Positions 43,101 to 52,691 are shown, counted from the first letter of the stretch. The stretch is DNA of 64,000 bases from an uncultured beta proteobacterium (GCA_903909815.1 CAIVXG010000082.1:1-64000), one strand, 5' to 3'. Numbers and translations are program-made. Notes: generated from the sequence alone by a model not told the origin.

Positions 43101-46019
43101 GCGGATCACGTCCAGGTTGTGCTCGATCACAAGCAAAGAATGGCCCGCGTCGAGCAGCTTGCGCAGGGCGCGCAGCAGCTTGGCGATGTCGTCGAAGTGC
43201 AAGCCCGTGGTGGGCTCGTCGAACATGAACAGCGTGCCGCGCTTGGCCATGGGTTGGCGACTGCTGGAGGCGCTGCGCGCGGCCTCGGCCAGGAATCCCG
43301 CGAGCTTGAGCCGCTGCGCTTCTCCGCCCGAAAGCGTAGGCACGGGCTGGCCCAGCTTGACGTATTCCAGACCCACGTCCACGATCGGTTGCAGCGCGCG
43401 CACCACCTCGCGGTCGGCGCCGAAGAGCTGCACGGCCTGACTGACGGTGAGGTCAAGCACGTCGGCCACGTTGACGAAGGAATGACCCCGTTCCACCGTG
43501 ACTTCCAGAATCTCGGGGCGGTAGCGCTTGCCGTCGCAATCGGGGCAACGCAGATAGACATCGCTCAGGAACTGCATCTCCACATGCTCGAAGCCGGAGC
43601 CGGTGCAGGTGGGGCAGCGACCGTCGCCGCTGTTGAAGCTGAACTTCGCTGCTGTGTAGCTGCGCTGGCGCGAGAGTGCGGCCGTGGCGAAGATTTCGCG
43701 GATCGCGTCCCAGGCGCCGACGTAACTCGCCGGGTTGGAACGGGCGGTCTTGCCGATGGGAGATTGATCCACGAACACCACTTCACTCAGAAGGTCCGCA
43801 CCCATCAAGCGTTGGTGCGCACCTGGCGTCTCGGTGGCTTTTCCGAAGTGGCGCAGCAGCGCCGGCGCCAGCACGTCCTGCACCAGCGTCGACTTGCCGG
43901 ACCCGCTCACGCCCGTGATGCACACCAGGCGCTGCAGCGGAATCTCCACGCTCACATCCTTCAGATTGTGCTCGGTCACGCCTTCCAGGATCAGGCGCGG
44001 CGTGTTCTCGCTAACCAGCCGCTGGAATCCCATGCCCACCTGCTTGCGCCCGCCCAGATAGGCGCCTGTGAGCGTATCGGCGCGGCGCAGTTCCTCGGTG
44101 CTGCCGTCAAAGACGATCTGACCACCGCGCTCGCCGGGGCCGGGGCCCATGTCGATCATACGGTCTGCGGCAAACATCACCGCCGGGTCGTGTTCCACCA
44201 CCACCAGCGTATTGCCGGCGTCGCGCAGGCGCCGCATGGCGTCGATGATGCGGCCCATGTCGCGCGGGTGCAGCCCGATGCTGGGCTCGTCCAGCACGAA
44301 CAGCGTGTTCACGAGCGAGGTGCCCAAAGCGGTTGTGAGGTTGATGCGCTGCACCTCGCCGCCGCTGAGCGTGCGGCTTTGCCGGTCCAGCGTGAGGTAG
44401 CCGATGCCGACATTGCACAAGTACTTCAAACGGGTGCCGATTTCCTCGTGCAGCAGTTTGAGCGCCTGCTGCTCACCTGCGCGTGCGGGCCCCGCCACCA
44501 CGGCGCAGCGGTCGATCGCTTGCCCCGACAACGCCACACGGTCGAAAAATTGCCGCAGCCGGTCGATCGGCAACAGCATCAGGTCGTGCAGGCACAGTCC
44601 TGGCAGCGCCTCCAGTTGCTCGCGGCGCCACTGCACGCCCTGCGGCATAAAGCGGCAGGCGGGTTCCAGCACCGCGTCGGCGTCGGCCTTGGCGCCGATG
44701 CGCCAGAGCAGGCTCTCGGTCTTGAGGCGCGCGCCAGCGCAGGATGGACAGGGGGTGTAGCTGCGGTACTTGGACAGCAGCACCCGGATGTGCATCTTGT
44801 AGGCCTTGGTCTCCAGATACTCGAAGAAGCGCTTCACACCGAACCAGTGCTGGTTCCACTTGCCGTTCCAATTCGGAGAACCGTTGATGACCCAATGCCG
44901 TTGCTGCTCCGTGAGCTTGGTCCATGGCGTGTCGCGCGGAATCCCCGCTGCCTCTGCGTGGCGCATCAGATCATCCTGGCACTCTGCCCAAGCCGGGGTC
45001 TGCATCGGTTTGATCGCGCCGGAACGCAGCGTGAGCTTGTGGTTCGGAATCACCAAACCCAGGTCCACGCCGATGACGCGGCCAAAGCCCTTGCAGGTGG
45101 TGCAGGCACCGACGGCGGAGTTGAATGAAAACGCCGACGGCACCGGATCGGTGTAGCGCAGATTGCTTTCAGGACAATGCAGTCCGGTGGAGAACTTCCA
45201 GATTTCCGGCTCCGCAGCGGGGTCCAGCTCGGCGCCCGGAATCACATAAACGTTGAGTCTGCCGCCGCCGCGTTTGAGCGCCGTCTCGATCGCCTCCAGC
45301 GCCCGCACCTTCTCGGCACCCGCGATCCGAAACCGGTCTGCCACCACGTCCAGCAGCTTGCGCGTGGCAGGCACGGCGTTGGCTACTTTGGCCGAGGCCC
45401 TGCCCGCCCTGAGCGGCTTCGACGCCTTGGCACCAACCGGCGCCGCGCCCACCGCCTCCTCGCGCTCGGCCTGCACCTTGGTGAAGCCGCTGGCCAGCAG
45501 CCACTGCTGCACCTCTTCCGCGCTGGTGTTGCCGGGCAACTCCACCGGAAAGGTCAGCACCAGGCGCGGATCATTTTGCAGACCGGCACGGCGCTGCATC
45601 TCAGCGTAAATCGTCTCGGGCGTGTCGTGCCGCACCGGCAGGGCGGTGACGGAGTCGAACACCTGACCCGCGCGCGCCAGCAGCAGTTTCAGATGGTCGT
45701 TCAGCTCGGTCATGGTGCCCACGGTGGAGCGCGAGGAGCGCACCGGGTTGGTCTGGTCGATCGCGATCGCCGGCGGCACACCGTCGACCCGGTCCACAGC
45801 CGGCTTGTCCATGCGATCCAGGAACTGGCGCGCATAGGCCGAAAACGTCTCGACGTAGCGGCGCTGCCCTTCGGCAAACAGCGTGTCAAACACCAGGCTC
45901 GATTTGCCGGAACCGCTGGGACCGGTGACGACCGTCAACTCGCCGGTGCGGATGTCCAGGTCGAGGTTCTTCAGATTGTGCTGGCGCGCGCCGCGGATAC
46001 GGATCAGTCCTTGGGTCAT
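40155..46019 (-). CDS. uvrA: Double-length (tandem) UvrA excinuclease subunit
   Basis: The 1954-residue protein contains two complete UvrA modules (about 1-1020 and 1050-1954). Hence it has four Walker A motifs (GPSGSGKS and three GVSGSGKS), four LSGGE signatures and four Walker B motifs ([40 protein letters not shown]). The zinc site of the first N-terminal half is degenerate (CPES instead of CxxC), while the others keep CxxC pairs. UvrA normally works as a dimer of 940-residue chains; here the dimer may be covalently fused. The linker at about 1026-1050 is encoded by a palindromic insertion. Whether a standard UvrA exists elsewhere is unknown. Confidence 0.93.
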   Translation of the reverse strand: MTQGLIRIRGARQHNLKNLDLDIRTGELTVVTGPSGSGKSSLVFDTLFAEGQRRYVETFSAYARQFLDRMDKPAVDRVDGVPPAIAIDQTNPVRSSRSTVGTMTELNDHLKLLLARAGQVFDSVTALPVRHDTPETIYAEMQRRAGLQNDPRLVLTFPVELPGNTSAEEVQQWLLASGFTKVQAEREEAVGAAPVGAKASKPLRAGRASAKVANAVPATRKLLDVVADRFRIAGAEKVRALEAIETALKRGGGRLNVYVIPGAELDPAAEPEIWKFSTGLHCPESNLRYTDPVPSAFSFNSAVGACTTCKGFGRVIGVDLGLVIPNHKLTLRSGAIKPMQTPAWAECQDDLMRHAEAAGIPRDTPWTKLTEQQRHWVINGSPNWNGKWNQHWFGVKRFFEYLETKAYKMHIRVLLSKYRSYTPCPSCAGARLKTESLLWRIGAKADADAVLEPACRFMPQGVQWRREQLEALPGLCLHDLMLLPIDRLRQFFDRVALSGQAIDRCAVVAGPARAGEQQALKLLHEEIGTRLKYLCNVGIGYLTLDRQSRTLSGGEVQRINLTTALGTSLVNTLFVLDEPSIGLHPRDMGRIIDAMRRLRDAGNTLVVVEHDPAVMFAADRMIDMGPGPGERGGQIVFDGSTEELRRADTLTGAYLGGRKQVGMGFQRLVSENTPRLILEGVTEHNLKDVSVEIPLQRLVCITGVSGSGKSTLVQDVLAPALLRHFGKATETPGAHQRLMGADLLSEVVFVDQSPIGKTARSNPASYVGAWDAIREIFATAALSRQRSYTAAKFSFNSGDGRCPTCTGSGFEHVEMQFLSDVYLRCPDCDGKRYRPEILEVTVERGHSFVNVADVLDLTVSQAVQLFGADREVVRALQPIVDVGLEYVKLGQPVPTLSGGEAQRLKLAGFLAEAARSASSSRQPMAKRGTLFMFDEPTTGLHFDDIAKLLRALRKLLDAGHSLLVIEHNLDVIRASDWLIDLGPEGGDAGGEVVAVGTPDDLRQHPSSHTGRALRDYDGVMVQEKDNWGQIPINLATKIVRKKELESDPNLSIQIVNAKEHNLQSLSVNIPRGKFNVVTGVSGSGKSTLAFDILFNEGQRRYLESLNAYARSIVQPAGRPEVDAVYGIPPTVAIEQRLSRGGRKSTVGTTTEVWHFLRLLYVKLGTQHCIHDGAAVQPQTPNSIAAQLLKNFRGEHIGLLAPLVLNRKGVYTELADWARPRGHTHLRVDGNFLPTTNFPRLDRFKEHTIELPVASLDITPENEALLRQTLARALELGKGVVHVLSKLGGLRQAMLDGTPTASIGTLSAFSSKRACPVCSTSYAELDPRLFSYNSKHGWCPDCVGTGVKLSKEQRKVFDDSVRDDDRQGREQTFAEPDVDDLTDHACPSCQGTRLNPTARAVKFGANSTTGTSAWAITDIASLSVSEVRQWVQSLQLLGQMSAREAGIARDLIPEIRGRLEFLEEVGLDYLTLDRGAPSLSGGEAQRIRLAAQLGSNLQGVCYVLDEPTIGLHARDNRILLKALQTLSDKGNTLVVVEHDEDTIRAADHIIDIGPGAGKRGGRLVAQGRVADLERAQDSQTGRYLLHAMKHPLQPRRMTQADALDGVMVHNATMHNLQNVSATFPLGRLVAVTGVSGSGKSTLARDVLLASVQTAVAQRSTKAGRDALEAGAAITWSGCSSVSGFESIDRVLEVDQTPIGKTPRSCPATYIGFWDTIRKLFAETLEARARGYSASRFSFNTGDGRCPGCEGQGLRTIAMSFLPDVKVPCEVCHGARFNPETQAVTWRGRNIGEVLQMEVDEAVDFFAAMPHIAHPLQLLKDVGLGYLTLGQPSPTLSGGEAQRIKLVTELSKVRDDITRRGQKAPHTLYVLDEPTVGLHMADVEKLIQVLHRLVSSGHSVIVIEHDLDVIAEADWVLDLGPDGGKGGGRVVACGTPEQVVRRATPTGLALAPVLAR
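42872..42944. repeat. Perfect 21-bp inverted repeat inserted in frame in uvrA
   Basis: The left arm (42872-42892, beginning AATTGGGGTCAGATTCC) and the right arm (42924-42944) are perfect inverted copies of 21 bp separated by 31 AT-rich bases. The composition is far more AT-rich than the surroundings. The GGGGTCAGATTCC core is common near REP-associated (TnpA-REP/RAYT) transposases, so this looks like a MITE or REP-type element. It encodes uvrA residues NWGQIPIN to LESDPNLS without a stop. Confidence 0.85.
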
Positions 46020-46161
46020 GAGAGGCTTTTATGAAGGCAGGGCAGACATTCTAGGCAGTCCGGTGCCGGCGCCGCTGGTGGGGGGTTAACCGAGGCGCCA
46101 GGCGTTGCGCCGGCCCCGACGACACCGACGATAATGGATGACACATTTTCGGGGAGCCATC

Positions 46162-47271
46162 ATGTATTCATACCGTCATTGGTGCGCACTGGTACTGGCC
46201 TGGATTTGCGCCGGCGCGCAGGGGCAAATCCTGATCGGCCAAACCGTGGGATTGACCGGTGCCGTTGCGGCCACGGTGAAGGAGGCGCGCGCAGGCGCCA
46301 TGCTTTACATCGATAGCGTCAACGCCAAGGGGGGTGTACGCGGCGAAAAAATCGAACTCGTGACCCTGGACGACAAGTTTGACCCGCAGCGGGCGGTGGA
46401 GAATGCGCGCATCCTGATCGAAGAGAAAAATGTGCTCGCCCTGTTTCTCAATCGGGGGACGCCACACACAGAAGCCATCATGCCGCTGCTGGCCAAATAC
46501 GATGTGGCGTTGATCGCGCCGTCCACCGGTGCCATGCTGCTGCACAAGCCCGTCAGTCGGCAGATATTCAATGTGCGCTCCAGCTACCAGCGCGAAGCGC
46601 GCAAGGCCATTGCGCACCTGAGCACGGTGGGCGTGACACGCATTGCAGTGGTTCACGCTGACGACTCTTTTGGCCAGGATGGGCTCACGGGTACGCTCGA
46701 TGGTCTGAGCGTGGCCCAACTGAAACCGGTGGCCGTGCTGAAGATCAACCGCGACAAACCTGACTATGCCAGTGTGGTGCCCACCCTGATCAAGTCCGAA
46801 GCCCAGACGGTGGTATGGATTGGCTCCGGCACGGCTGTGACCGACGGTATCAAGGCACTTCGCGCAGCGGGTTCCTCAGCCCAGGTGGTGACCTTTTCCA
46901 ACAACGCCTCGGCGGGCTTCGTCAAACTCCTGGGAGACAACAGTCGCGGCGTCATCATCACGCAGGTGCTGCCATCGGAACACGCCTACTCCTACGCCTT
47001 TATCAAGGAAGCGAACGAACTGGCCCGTAGCCACGACAATCTTGAACTGTCGCCGGCGGTGCTCGAAGGCTTTGTTTCGGCAAAGGTTCTGGTGGAGGCG
47101 CTGCGCCGGGCATCACCCAAACCGACACGCGAAAAAATCATTGCAGCCCTGAACGGCATGCACCGGTTCGATCTGGGCGGGCTGGAAGTGAGCTACAGCC
47201 CCAACAATCACACCGGACTGGACTTTGCCGACCTGTCCATCGTCGGGGCCGACGGCAAGTTCAAACGCTGA
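46162..47271 (+). CDS. Liv-type ABC transporter substrate-binding protein
   Basis: The 369-residue precursor starts MYSYRHWCALVLAWICAGAQ (signal peptide) and has the type I periplasmic binding fold of the branched-chain amino acid family. Recognisable segments are ILIGQTVGLTGAVAATVKEA, KIELVTLDDKFDPQRAVENA and DFADLSIVGADGKFKR. A GGGGAG ribosome binding site precedes ATG 46162. No permease or ATPase genes are adjacent, so it is an orphan binding protein. The ligand is unknown. Confidence 0.87.
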   Translation: MYSYRHWCALVLAWICAGAQGQILIGQTVGLTGAVAATVKEARAGAMLYIDSVNAKGGVRGEKIELVTLDDKFDPQRAVENARILIEEKNVLALFLNRGTPHTEAIMPLLAKYDVALIAPSTGAMLLHKPVSRQIFNVRSSYQREARKAIAHLSTVGVTRIAVVHADDSFGQDGLTGTLDGLSVAQLKPVAVLKINRDKPDYASVVPTLIKSEAQTVVWIGSGTAVTDGIKALRAAGSSAQVVTFSNNASAGFVKLLGDNSRGVIITQVLPSEHAYSYAFIKEANELARSHDNLELSPAVLEGFVSAKVLVEALRRASPKPTREKIIAALNGMHRFDLGGLEVSYSPNNHTGLDFADLSIVGADGKFKR

Positions 47272-47339
47272 CTTTATCGGTAGCGAAGGCGCGCTGATAC
47301 AAGGTACGGGTCCAGGGATGGGGCTGGCTGGTGGGATTT

Positions 47340-47582
47340 TCAGTCGCGCTGTTCGGCGCGTCGATCTTGGTGCCGGGTCTTCAGTTCGGTCAGCTCCAAG
47401 CGAAGTTCATCTCGATCCTTGGCCAGGCGAATGCACTCGGCGTTCATCAACTCGGACGCGCGCGTGAGTGACTCCAACTGATCAGCCAGCGAGCGCAGCG
47501 TGCCAGCAGCATTTTGCGCAGTGGCGTCCGACATGGTGTCGAGCCTCTTGGCAATGTGTCTGGCCAATCTCGGTGTGGTCAT
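47340..47582 (-). CDS. Small coiled-coil protein, hypothetical
   Basis: The 80-residue protein starts MTTPRLARHIAKRLDTMSDA and is highly helical and charged (SLADQLESLTRASELMNAEC, RDELRLELTELKTRHQDRRA), so it should form a coiled coil. No family is recognised. The longer frame back to 47777 runs through the 52-bp repeats and is not the start. Confidence 0.5.
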   Translation of the reverse strand: MTTPRLARHIAKRLDTMSDATAQNAAGTLRSLADQLESLTRASELMNAECIRLAKDRDELRLELTELKTRHQDRRAEQRD

Positions 47583-47619
47583 GATCAAGTTCCGAGGGCT
47601 ATTGTGCCTCGTCTGCACA

Positions 47620-47746
47620 GTTGAGGACAGAGCAAAACTCGCTGCGCGTAGTTCTTGGTCTGTCCCGCAAGGAACATCCAACATCCCGGTATTGGTTGAG
47701 GACAGAGCAAAACTCGCTGCGCGTAGTTCTTGGTCTGTCCCGCAAG
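47620..47746. repeat. Two identical 52-bp direct repeats
   Basis: The units at 47620-47671 and 47695-47746 are identical and separated by 23 bases. Each contains imperfect inverted arms GGACAGAGCAAAACT and AGTTCTTGGTCTGTCC, so each unit can fold as a hairpin. Two copies only, so this is not a CRISPR array. It is probably a dispersed REP-like element, tandemly duplicated, just downstream of the kinase gene. Confidence 0.85.
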
Positions 47747-47749
47747 TTC

Positions 47750-49213
47750 TCAGAAAGGTGCATCGCGATCCACCCACTCCTGTGCCTTGCGGTCCATCAA
47801 GGCTTCAAACGGCAGCGATTGTTTCACCAAAATGACCGTGCAGGGCGCATCCATCGCCACCTTGATCGGCACCGTGGCCACAAAACGCTGCATCTGCACG
47901 CCATGCGTGGCTGCACCCATCACGATCATGCTGACGTCGTTGCCCTCAGCGTAGCGCACCAAGGCCTGCGCCACGTCGCCCGACTCCAGCACGTGAAAGG
48001 AAGTCTGGTGATTGGCCAAATTCAGGGGCTGCGCCCACTCATGCAGCATCGTCAGGTAGCGCCGGTGTACCCGAGTTTCACTGTTCTCGTTGCTGGAGGC
48101 GCTGGTCTGCCCCGGCGAAATCACGGTCACGCAAGCCAGGCGCGCGCCGGGGCGCAGGCCCAGGGAACGGGCCACGGCCTGACGCAGCGAATAAAGTGTG
48201 GCGTCGGTCACATCCTTGTGCGGCACGGCCACCATCACGATCGGCACGTCGTCGGCCTGCTGCGATGGAATTGGGCTGGGCTGATATTGCCTGCCCGCCG
48301 CCCTCAGCCAGCGCTTGAAGTGGGTCCAAAATCCGGTGCCTTGCAGCCTGCGGCCACGCTCGGTCACCTTGACCTGTTCGGGATACGTCAGGTCGAACGC
48401 GAGGTGCGCGGCCGACGGGTAGCGGTCTTTGGCCTCGGGTTCCAGACAGCGCAGCAACACCTCCTGCAGCCACTCCGGCAGATCGGGTCGCAACACGCGC
48501 GGCGGCTGCGGGTCCATCCACAGCCGCTGGCGCAGTCCGCCGTCGGTTTGCGGCGTGCCAAAAGGCGTCTTGCCCGTGGCCAGCTCATACAGCATCACGC
48601 CCAGGGCGAACACGTCGCTGCGCGGATCGCCGCGAACCCCTACCACCTGCTCGGGCGAAATCCAGGTCGGCGAACCGACGGCCTTGCGCAGTTGTTCCGC
48701 CAGCAAGTCGGGGTAATGGGCGTGGCATGACAGGCCGAAGTCCAGCAGCACTGCGCTGCCGTCGGGCCGAAACAGAACGTTCGCCGGCTTCAAGTCCAGA
48801 TGCACCGCGTTCTGCTTGTGCAAGCTGTGCACGGCATGCGCCATGGCGGCACCGAGCTGCGCTATCGTCTCGACCGAATGCGGCTCGCCTTGCTCAAGCC
48901 AGTGGTCCAGCGTGTGCCCCGGCACATATTCCATCACCAGATAGGGCACATTTGACAGGTCGCCGGCGGCCACAAATCGGGGCACATGCACTCCCGTCAG
49001 GACCTGCATGATCTGGTGCTCCACCTCGAAGCTAACGATGTTCTCCGCGCCGTCGCCCGGGGTCATGCGCGGCACCTTCATGACCATGGGAAAGCCCGGG
49101 TCGCGCCTACCGTCGGCGTAATGCACGCGATAGATGTGCGCCATGCCGCCCGAGTGCAGGCACTCCTCGATCACAAATCCGTCCAGTACTTCTTCGGGCT
49201 GCAGCAGCTTCAA
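47750..49213 (-). CDS. Serine/threonine kinase fused to a UspA-like domain
   Basis: The 487-residue protein has an N-terminal Hanks-type kinase domain: Lys46 in MVMKVP, HLDLKPANV with catalytic Asp140, DFG with Asp158, and the APE-like SPEQVVG. After a linker near residues 300-325 comes a universal stress protein-like domain (about 325-475) with VIVMVAVPHK-type strands and IVMGAATHGVQMQRF. The final GS of the USP ATP motif is replaced by AT in VATVPIKV, so nucleotide binding may be lost. No membrane span is seen. It overlaps the phosphoesterase stop (ATGA), so a kinase-phosphatase pair is likely. Confidence 0.88.
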   Translation of the reverse strand: MKLLQPEEVLDGFVIEECLHSGGMAHIYRVHYADGRRDPGFPMVMKVPRMTPGDGAENIVSFEVEHQIMQVLTGVHVPRFVAAGDLSNVPYLVMEYVPGHTLDHWLEQGEPHSVETIAQLGAAMAHAVHSLHKQNAVHLDLKPANVLFRPDGSAVLLDFGLSCHAHYPDLLAEQLRKAVGSPTWISPEQVVGVRGDPRSDVFALGVMLYELATGKTPFGTPQTDGGLRQRLWMDPQPPRVLRPDLPEWLQEVLLRCLEPEAKDRYPSAAHLAFDLTYPEQVKVTERGRRLQGTGFWTHFKRWLRAAGRQYQPSPIPSQQADDVPIVMVAVPHKDVTDATLYSLRQAVARSLGLRPGARLACVTVISPGQTSASSNENSETRVHRRYLTMLHEWAQPLNLANHQTSFHVLESGDVAQALVRYAEGNDVSMIVMGAATHGVQMQRFVATVPIKVAMDAPCTVILVKQSLPFEALMDRKAQEWVDRDAPF

Positions 49214-49962
49214 CGTCCATCCTCCAGTCGTTTGGCAAAAAACTCCGGCAAACCGGCGGCCCGGATGGCCGCGGCCGCGCCTTGGTGGTCATAGGCGATG
49301 CGGTGAAAAGTCAGCTGCGCGGCGGTGGTGTCGAACAGCGCATACATGGCCCTGGGATTGCCATCGCGAGGCTGGCCCACCGAGCCCACGGTCGCAATCC
49401 AGTGGCGATGGCGCGGCGTTGGCACCGCCACACCCGGCGTGGGCTTGAAGGCCATCAAACCACGCCCGACGCTGCGGTAGTAAAGCGTTTGCCTGTGCAC
49501 GTGGCCGCCGAAAACGAAACGCACGCCCGGCAGCGCCACCGCGGCGTCGAGACTGGCGCCAGCGCTGCGCTCATCTTCCACGTAGCGCCACTTCTCGGGA
49601 TCGTCTGCGCTGGCGTGCACCAACAGCAGGTCTTCGAGCCGCGCCGTCAGCGGCAGCCCCACCAGAAATCGCTTTTGCTCCAGACTCAACTGGGCGTGGG
49701 TCCACAGGGCGGTCATCTCCCCCATGGCCTTGCTTTCATTGGGAGGGAACGCCGCCAGCGCGTCGTGATTCCCCTGCAGCACGATGGCGCCATCCTGCGC
49801 CAGTTCCATGACCTTGCTCAGCACCTGCGCGGGCTCCGCGCCATAGCCGACCAGATCGCCCAACAAGGCAAAGCCCTGGGCACCCTGATCGCGCGCATGC
49901 TCCAGGCACGCATCGAGCGCACCCAGATTGGCGTGGACGTCGGACAGCAAAGCCAGTTTCAT
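49210..49962 (-). CDS. Metallophosphoesterase, PPP-like
   Basis: The 250-residue protein has the calcineurin-like motifs SDVHANLGAL, GDLVGYG, GNHDAL and FGGHVHRQ in order. It resembles bacterial ApaH/PrpE-like phosphatases and may reverse the phosphorylation made by the adjacent kinase, with which it overlaps by 4 nt. The substrate is inferred only from context. Confidence 0.88.
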   Translation of the reverse strand: MKLALLSDVHANLGALDACLEHARDQGAQGFALLGDLVGYGAEPAQVLSKVMELAQDGAIVLQGNHDALAAFPPNESKAMGEMTALWTHAQLSLEQKRFLVGLPLTARLEDLLLVHASADDPEKWRYVEDERSAGASLDAAVALPGVRFVFGGHVHRQTLYYRSVGRGLMAFKPTPGVAVPTPRHRHWIATVGSVGQPRDGNPRAMYALFDTTAAQLTFHRIAYDHQGAAAAIRAAGLPEFFAKRLEDGR

Positions 49963-50014
49963 GGGGTGCTCAGGTGATAGGCCAACGGCAACACTGCAGT
50001 GGCATGAGGCGCAG

Positions 50015-50482
50015 CTACTCGCGCAGCGCCTGCTCCAGCGGCAGGGCCTTGTCCGCGCCCACCGCCTCCCGTATCTTGGGCAACAAATCGCGCAGTTGCT
50101 CGTATCCGGTGGCCGCCTCTACTGCAAGATTCAAGCGAAAGCCTCTGAGCCCCAGACCCGCGGTTATCTTCGTTGCGATCGGCCAGGCGCGCGCATAACG
50201 TTGCTGGGCGGAGGACAGCGACAGCGGCTCAGCAGCCACCGCATTGGGACTTTCCTCCAAAGCGGTAACGGCCTGCGCCCGGGCCACCCCCTCCAGCAAG
50301 CCTGCAGCGACTAGGTGCTGGATGTCGGCCTCGATCACGCCCAGACCGGTGGTCATGGCCAACACCTCACCCACGGTCTTCTTGCCATCGAACAGAATGA
50401 AGGCGGAGCGAAGACGTGGCGTCAACGCCGCCGATCGGGCTTTGAAGGCCTGCTGCCCCGCCTCAGTTTTTGCATATTTCAT
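50015..50482 (-). CDS. Hypothetical protein, possibly winged-helix-like
   Basis: The 155-residue protein MKYAKTEAGQQAFKARSAAL has an N-terminal segment LRSAFILFDGKKTVGEVLAM and HLVAAGLLEGV, which reminds of small winged-helix repeats that read a phospho-signal or form part of a GAF-like adaptor. The rest is alpha-helical. It lies about 50 nt upstream of the phosphoesterase, on the same strand, so it may belong to the kinase-phosphatase operon. Function unknown. Confidence 0.65.
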   Translation of the reverse strand: MKYAKTEAGQQAFKARSAALTPRLRSAFILFDGKKTVGEVLAMTTGLGVIEADIQHLVAAGLLEGVARAQAVTALEESPNAVAAEPLSLSSAQQRYARAWPIATKITAGLGLRGFRLNLAVEAATGYEQLRDLLPKIREAVGADKALPLEQALRE

Positions 50483-50560
50483 GCGCGCATTACCCGATTA
50501 GTCAAGCGACCAAGTCTAACGGCTATGCGCCGCTTGCAACACCCGGCTAAACCCCATCAA

Positions 50561-50590
50561 AAGAAGAAGGGCCCTCACGCGAAGGGCCCT
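50561..50590 (-). terminator. Intrinsic terminator after the MHS transporter gene
   Basis: AGGGCCCT at 50583-50590 and 50568-50575 pair around a 7-base loop. On the minus strand the hairpin is followed by TTCTTCTTTT. It lies about 50 nt behind the MHS transporter stop. Confidence 0.8.
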
Positions 50591-50638
50591 GGAGCGGGAG
50601 TCATGCCGTCTGGCATCACCCCGGATTCGACCCGCTGG

Positions 50639-52297
50639 TCAGTCGCGTGCGTAAATGTCCACGTCCTTGGTCTCCTTGACGAACAACATGCCGATGACAA
50701 AGGTCATGCCAGCAATGATGACGGGGTACCACAGGCCGTTGTACATATTGCCGGTCTGCGCCACGATGGCAAAGGCCGTGGTCGGCAACAGCCCGCCGAA
50801 CCAGCCGTTACCGATGTGATACGGCAGCGACATCGAGGTGTAGCGGATGCGCGTCGGGAACAACTCCACCAGCATGGCTGCAATCGGCCCGTAGACCATG
50901 GTGACCAGCACCACCAGGTAGGTCAGGATCGCGATCACCACCACCGTATTCACCCTGGCCGGATCCGCCTTGGTCGGATAGCCCGCCGTCTTCAGATCGT
51001 CCGCCACAGCCTTCTTGAACTCGGCGTCCTTCTTCTTGGCCTCGTCTGCGGGCAGGCCCTTGGAAGAATAGCTGGGAATTTCGGCCGCGCCGATCTTGAT
51101 GGATGCCACCGTACCGGCCGCTGCTGTGACGTTTTCATAGCTCACGGACGCACCCGCCAACACCTGCTTGGCGATGTCGCAGGAACTGGTGAACTTTGCC
51201 GTGCCCGTTGGGTTGAACTGGAACGAGCATTCTTTCGGATCCGCCGTCACGGTCACCCGGTTCTTGGCCTGAGCTTCCGCCAATGCGGGGTTGGCCGCCT
51301 GGGTCAGCGCGGAGAACGCGGGAAAGTAGGTCAGCACCGCCAGCAGGCAACCCGCCATGATGATCGGCTTACGGCCAATCTTGTCCGACCATGCACCAAA
51401 CACGATGAAGAAAGGCGTACCGATCAGCAGCGAGATGGCCACATAGATATTGGCCGTTGCCAGGTCCACCTTGAGTGCTTGCGTCATGAAGAACAGCGCA
51501 TAGAACTGGCCGCCGTACCAGACCACGGCTTGACCTGCGGTCAGACCGAACAAGGCCAGAATCACGACCTTCAGGTTCTTCCATTGCCCAAACGACTCGG
51601 ACAGCGGCGCTTTGGAGGTCTTGCCCTCGGCCTTCATCTTGGCAAAAGCAGGGGACTCGTTCATCGACAGGCGAATCCACACGCTCACTGCCAGCAGCGC
51701 GATCGACACAATGAACGGAACACGCCAGCCCCAGTCGGCAAATACGACCGGACCGAGCAGGGTTTGGGTTCCCAGAATCACCATCAGGCTCAGCATCAGG
51801 CCGAGCGTGGCCGTGGTCTGGATCCAGGAGGTGTAGGCGCCGCGCTTGCCCTGGGGCGAGTGCTCGGCCACGTAGGTGGCTGCGCCGCCGTACTCACCGC
51901 CCAGCGCCAGGCCCTGCAACATGCGCAAGGCGATCAGGATCACGGGAGCCGCCACACCGATGCTGGAATAACTCGGCAACACGCCCACGATGAAAGTGGA
52001 CAAGCCCATGATCAAGATGGTCACGAGGAAGGTGTACTTGCGGCCAATCATGTCGCCCAGGCGGCCAAAGAAGATGGCGCCAAAGGGGCGCACAATAAAC
52101 CCGGCTGCAAACGCCAGCAAAGCAAAAATGAACGCTGATCCAGGGTCCAGCGCGCTGAAGAATTGCTTGGCTATGATGCCGGCGAGCGAGCCATAAAGGT
52201 AGAAGTCGTACCACTCGAAGACGGTGCCGAGGGAAGATGCAAAGATCACCTTCTTCTCAGCGGACGTCATCGGACGTGAAGCTGCAACTGTTGCCAT
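50639..52297 (-). CDS. MHS family MFS transporter
   Basis: The 552-residue membrane protein belongs to the metabolite:H+ symporter group (ProP, KgtP, ShiA). It starts MATVAASRPMTSAEKKVIFA and has SSLGTVFEWYDFYLYGSLAG and the MFS loop GRLGDMIGRKYTF. A large polar insert of about 120 residues (roughly 370-480) with two cysteines (ECSFQFNP and SSCDIAKQ) lies between spans 9 and 10 and is unusually long, as in some Burkholderiales members. A TTAGGAG ribosome binding site precedes ATG 52297. The substrate is a small organic acid or osmolyte, unknown. Confidence 0.9.
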   Translation of the reverse strand: MATVAASRPMTSAEKKVIFASSLGTVFEWYDFYLYGSLAGIIAKQFFSALDPGSAFIFALLAFAAGFIVRPFGAIFFGRLGDMIGRKYTFLVTILIMGLSTFIVGVLPSYSSIGVAAPVILIALRMLQGLALGGEYGGAATYVAEHSPQGKRGAYTSWIQTTATLGLMLSLMVILGTQTLLGPVVFADWGWRVPFIVSIALLAVSVWIRLSMNESPAFAKMKAEGKTSKAPLSESFGQWKNLKVVILALFGLTAGQAVVWYGGQFYALFFMTQALKVDLATANIYVAISLLIGTPFFIVFGAWSDKIGRKPIIMAGCLLAVLTYFPAFSALTQAANPALAEAQAKNRVTVTADPKECSFQFNPTGTAKFTSSCDIAKQVLAGASVSYENVTAAAGTVASIKIGAAEIPSYSSKGLPADEAKKKDAEFKKAVADDLKTAGYPTKADPARVNTVVVIAILTYLVVLVTMVYGPIAAMLVELFPTRIRYTSMSLPYHIGNGWFGGLLPTTAFAIVAQTGNMYNGLWYPVIIAGMTFVIGMLFVKETKDVDIYARD

Positions 52298-52691
52298 GAT
52301 TTTGTCTCCTAACAAAGTTAGTTTCAGGGGTCCGAAGCGGCCACTGTGGGCGCAATGTCCGCCGCGAGGCTGACTCGACTCTGACAGATCAATGGCTGCC
52401 ATTGCACCGAAACTTTCGCTGCACTTACAGCCCTAGAACTAACCCTTGCCTTTCATTTTTCGATATGAAATTTGGAACTGTTTACACGTCTTCAAGAACC
52501 CTTTGGCATACGCGTTTCTACCAAGTCAATAGTTTGGGGTTCTGCGAACGATGCGCTTAGTTCGGCACGAAATAGGTCAAAGACGCTTGGACTCGTAAGC
52601 ACTTGGTCAGTAGGCGTCCAGAGAATGCGCCCGTTCATTGAGGCATTCTCCTCGTGCACACTTTCCATCCAACAACATTGAGGAGACAGAC
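52298..52691. other. Divergent promoter region of MHS transporter and acetate genes
   Basis: About 390 bases hold the upstream sequences of two divergent operons. The DUF485 ribosome binding site GAGGAGACAG sits before 52692. I could not assign a clear -35/-10 or sigma-54 site. Confidence 0.4.

Noticed and set aside
42840-45128. Very long plus-strand frame opposite uvrA
   Set aside because: It is the antisense shadow of a strongly supported coding region and has no recognisable motif.
47620-47746. Two repeats with a 23-bp spacer resembling a minimal CRISPR array
   Set aside because: Repeats of 52 bp with only one spacer, no cas genes, and hairpin arms typical of REP-like elements.
50315-52138. 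Long plus-strand frame opposite the MHS transporter
   Set aside because: Histidine/arginine/glutamine-rich composition typical of an antisense frame of a GC-rich gene, with no domain.
52500-52530. TGGCA element in the actP upstream region as a sigma-54 site
   Set aside because: The downstream TTGC box is not at the right distance.
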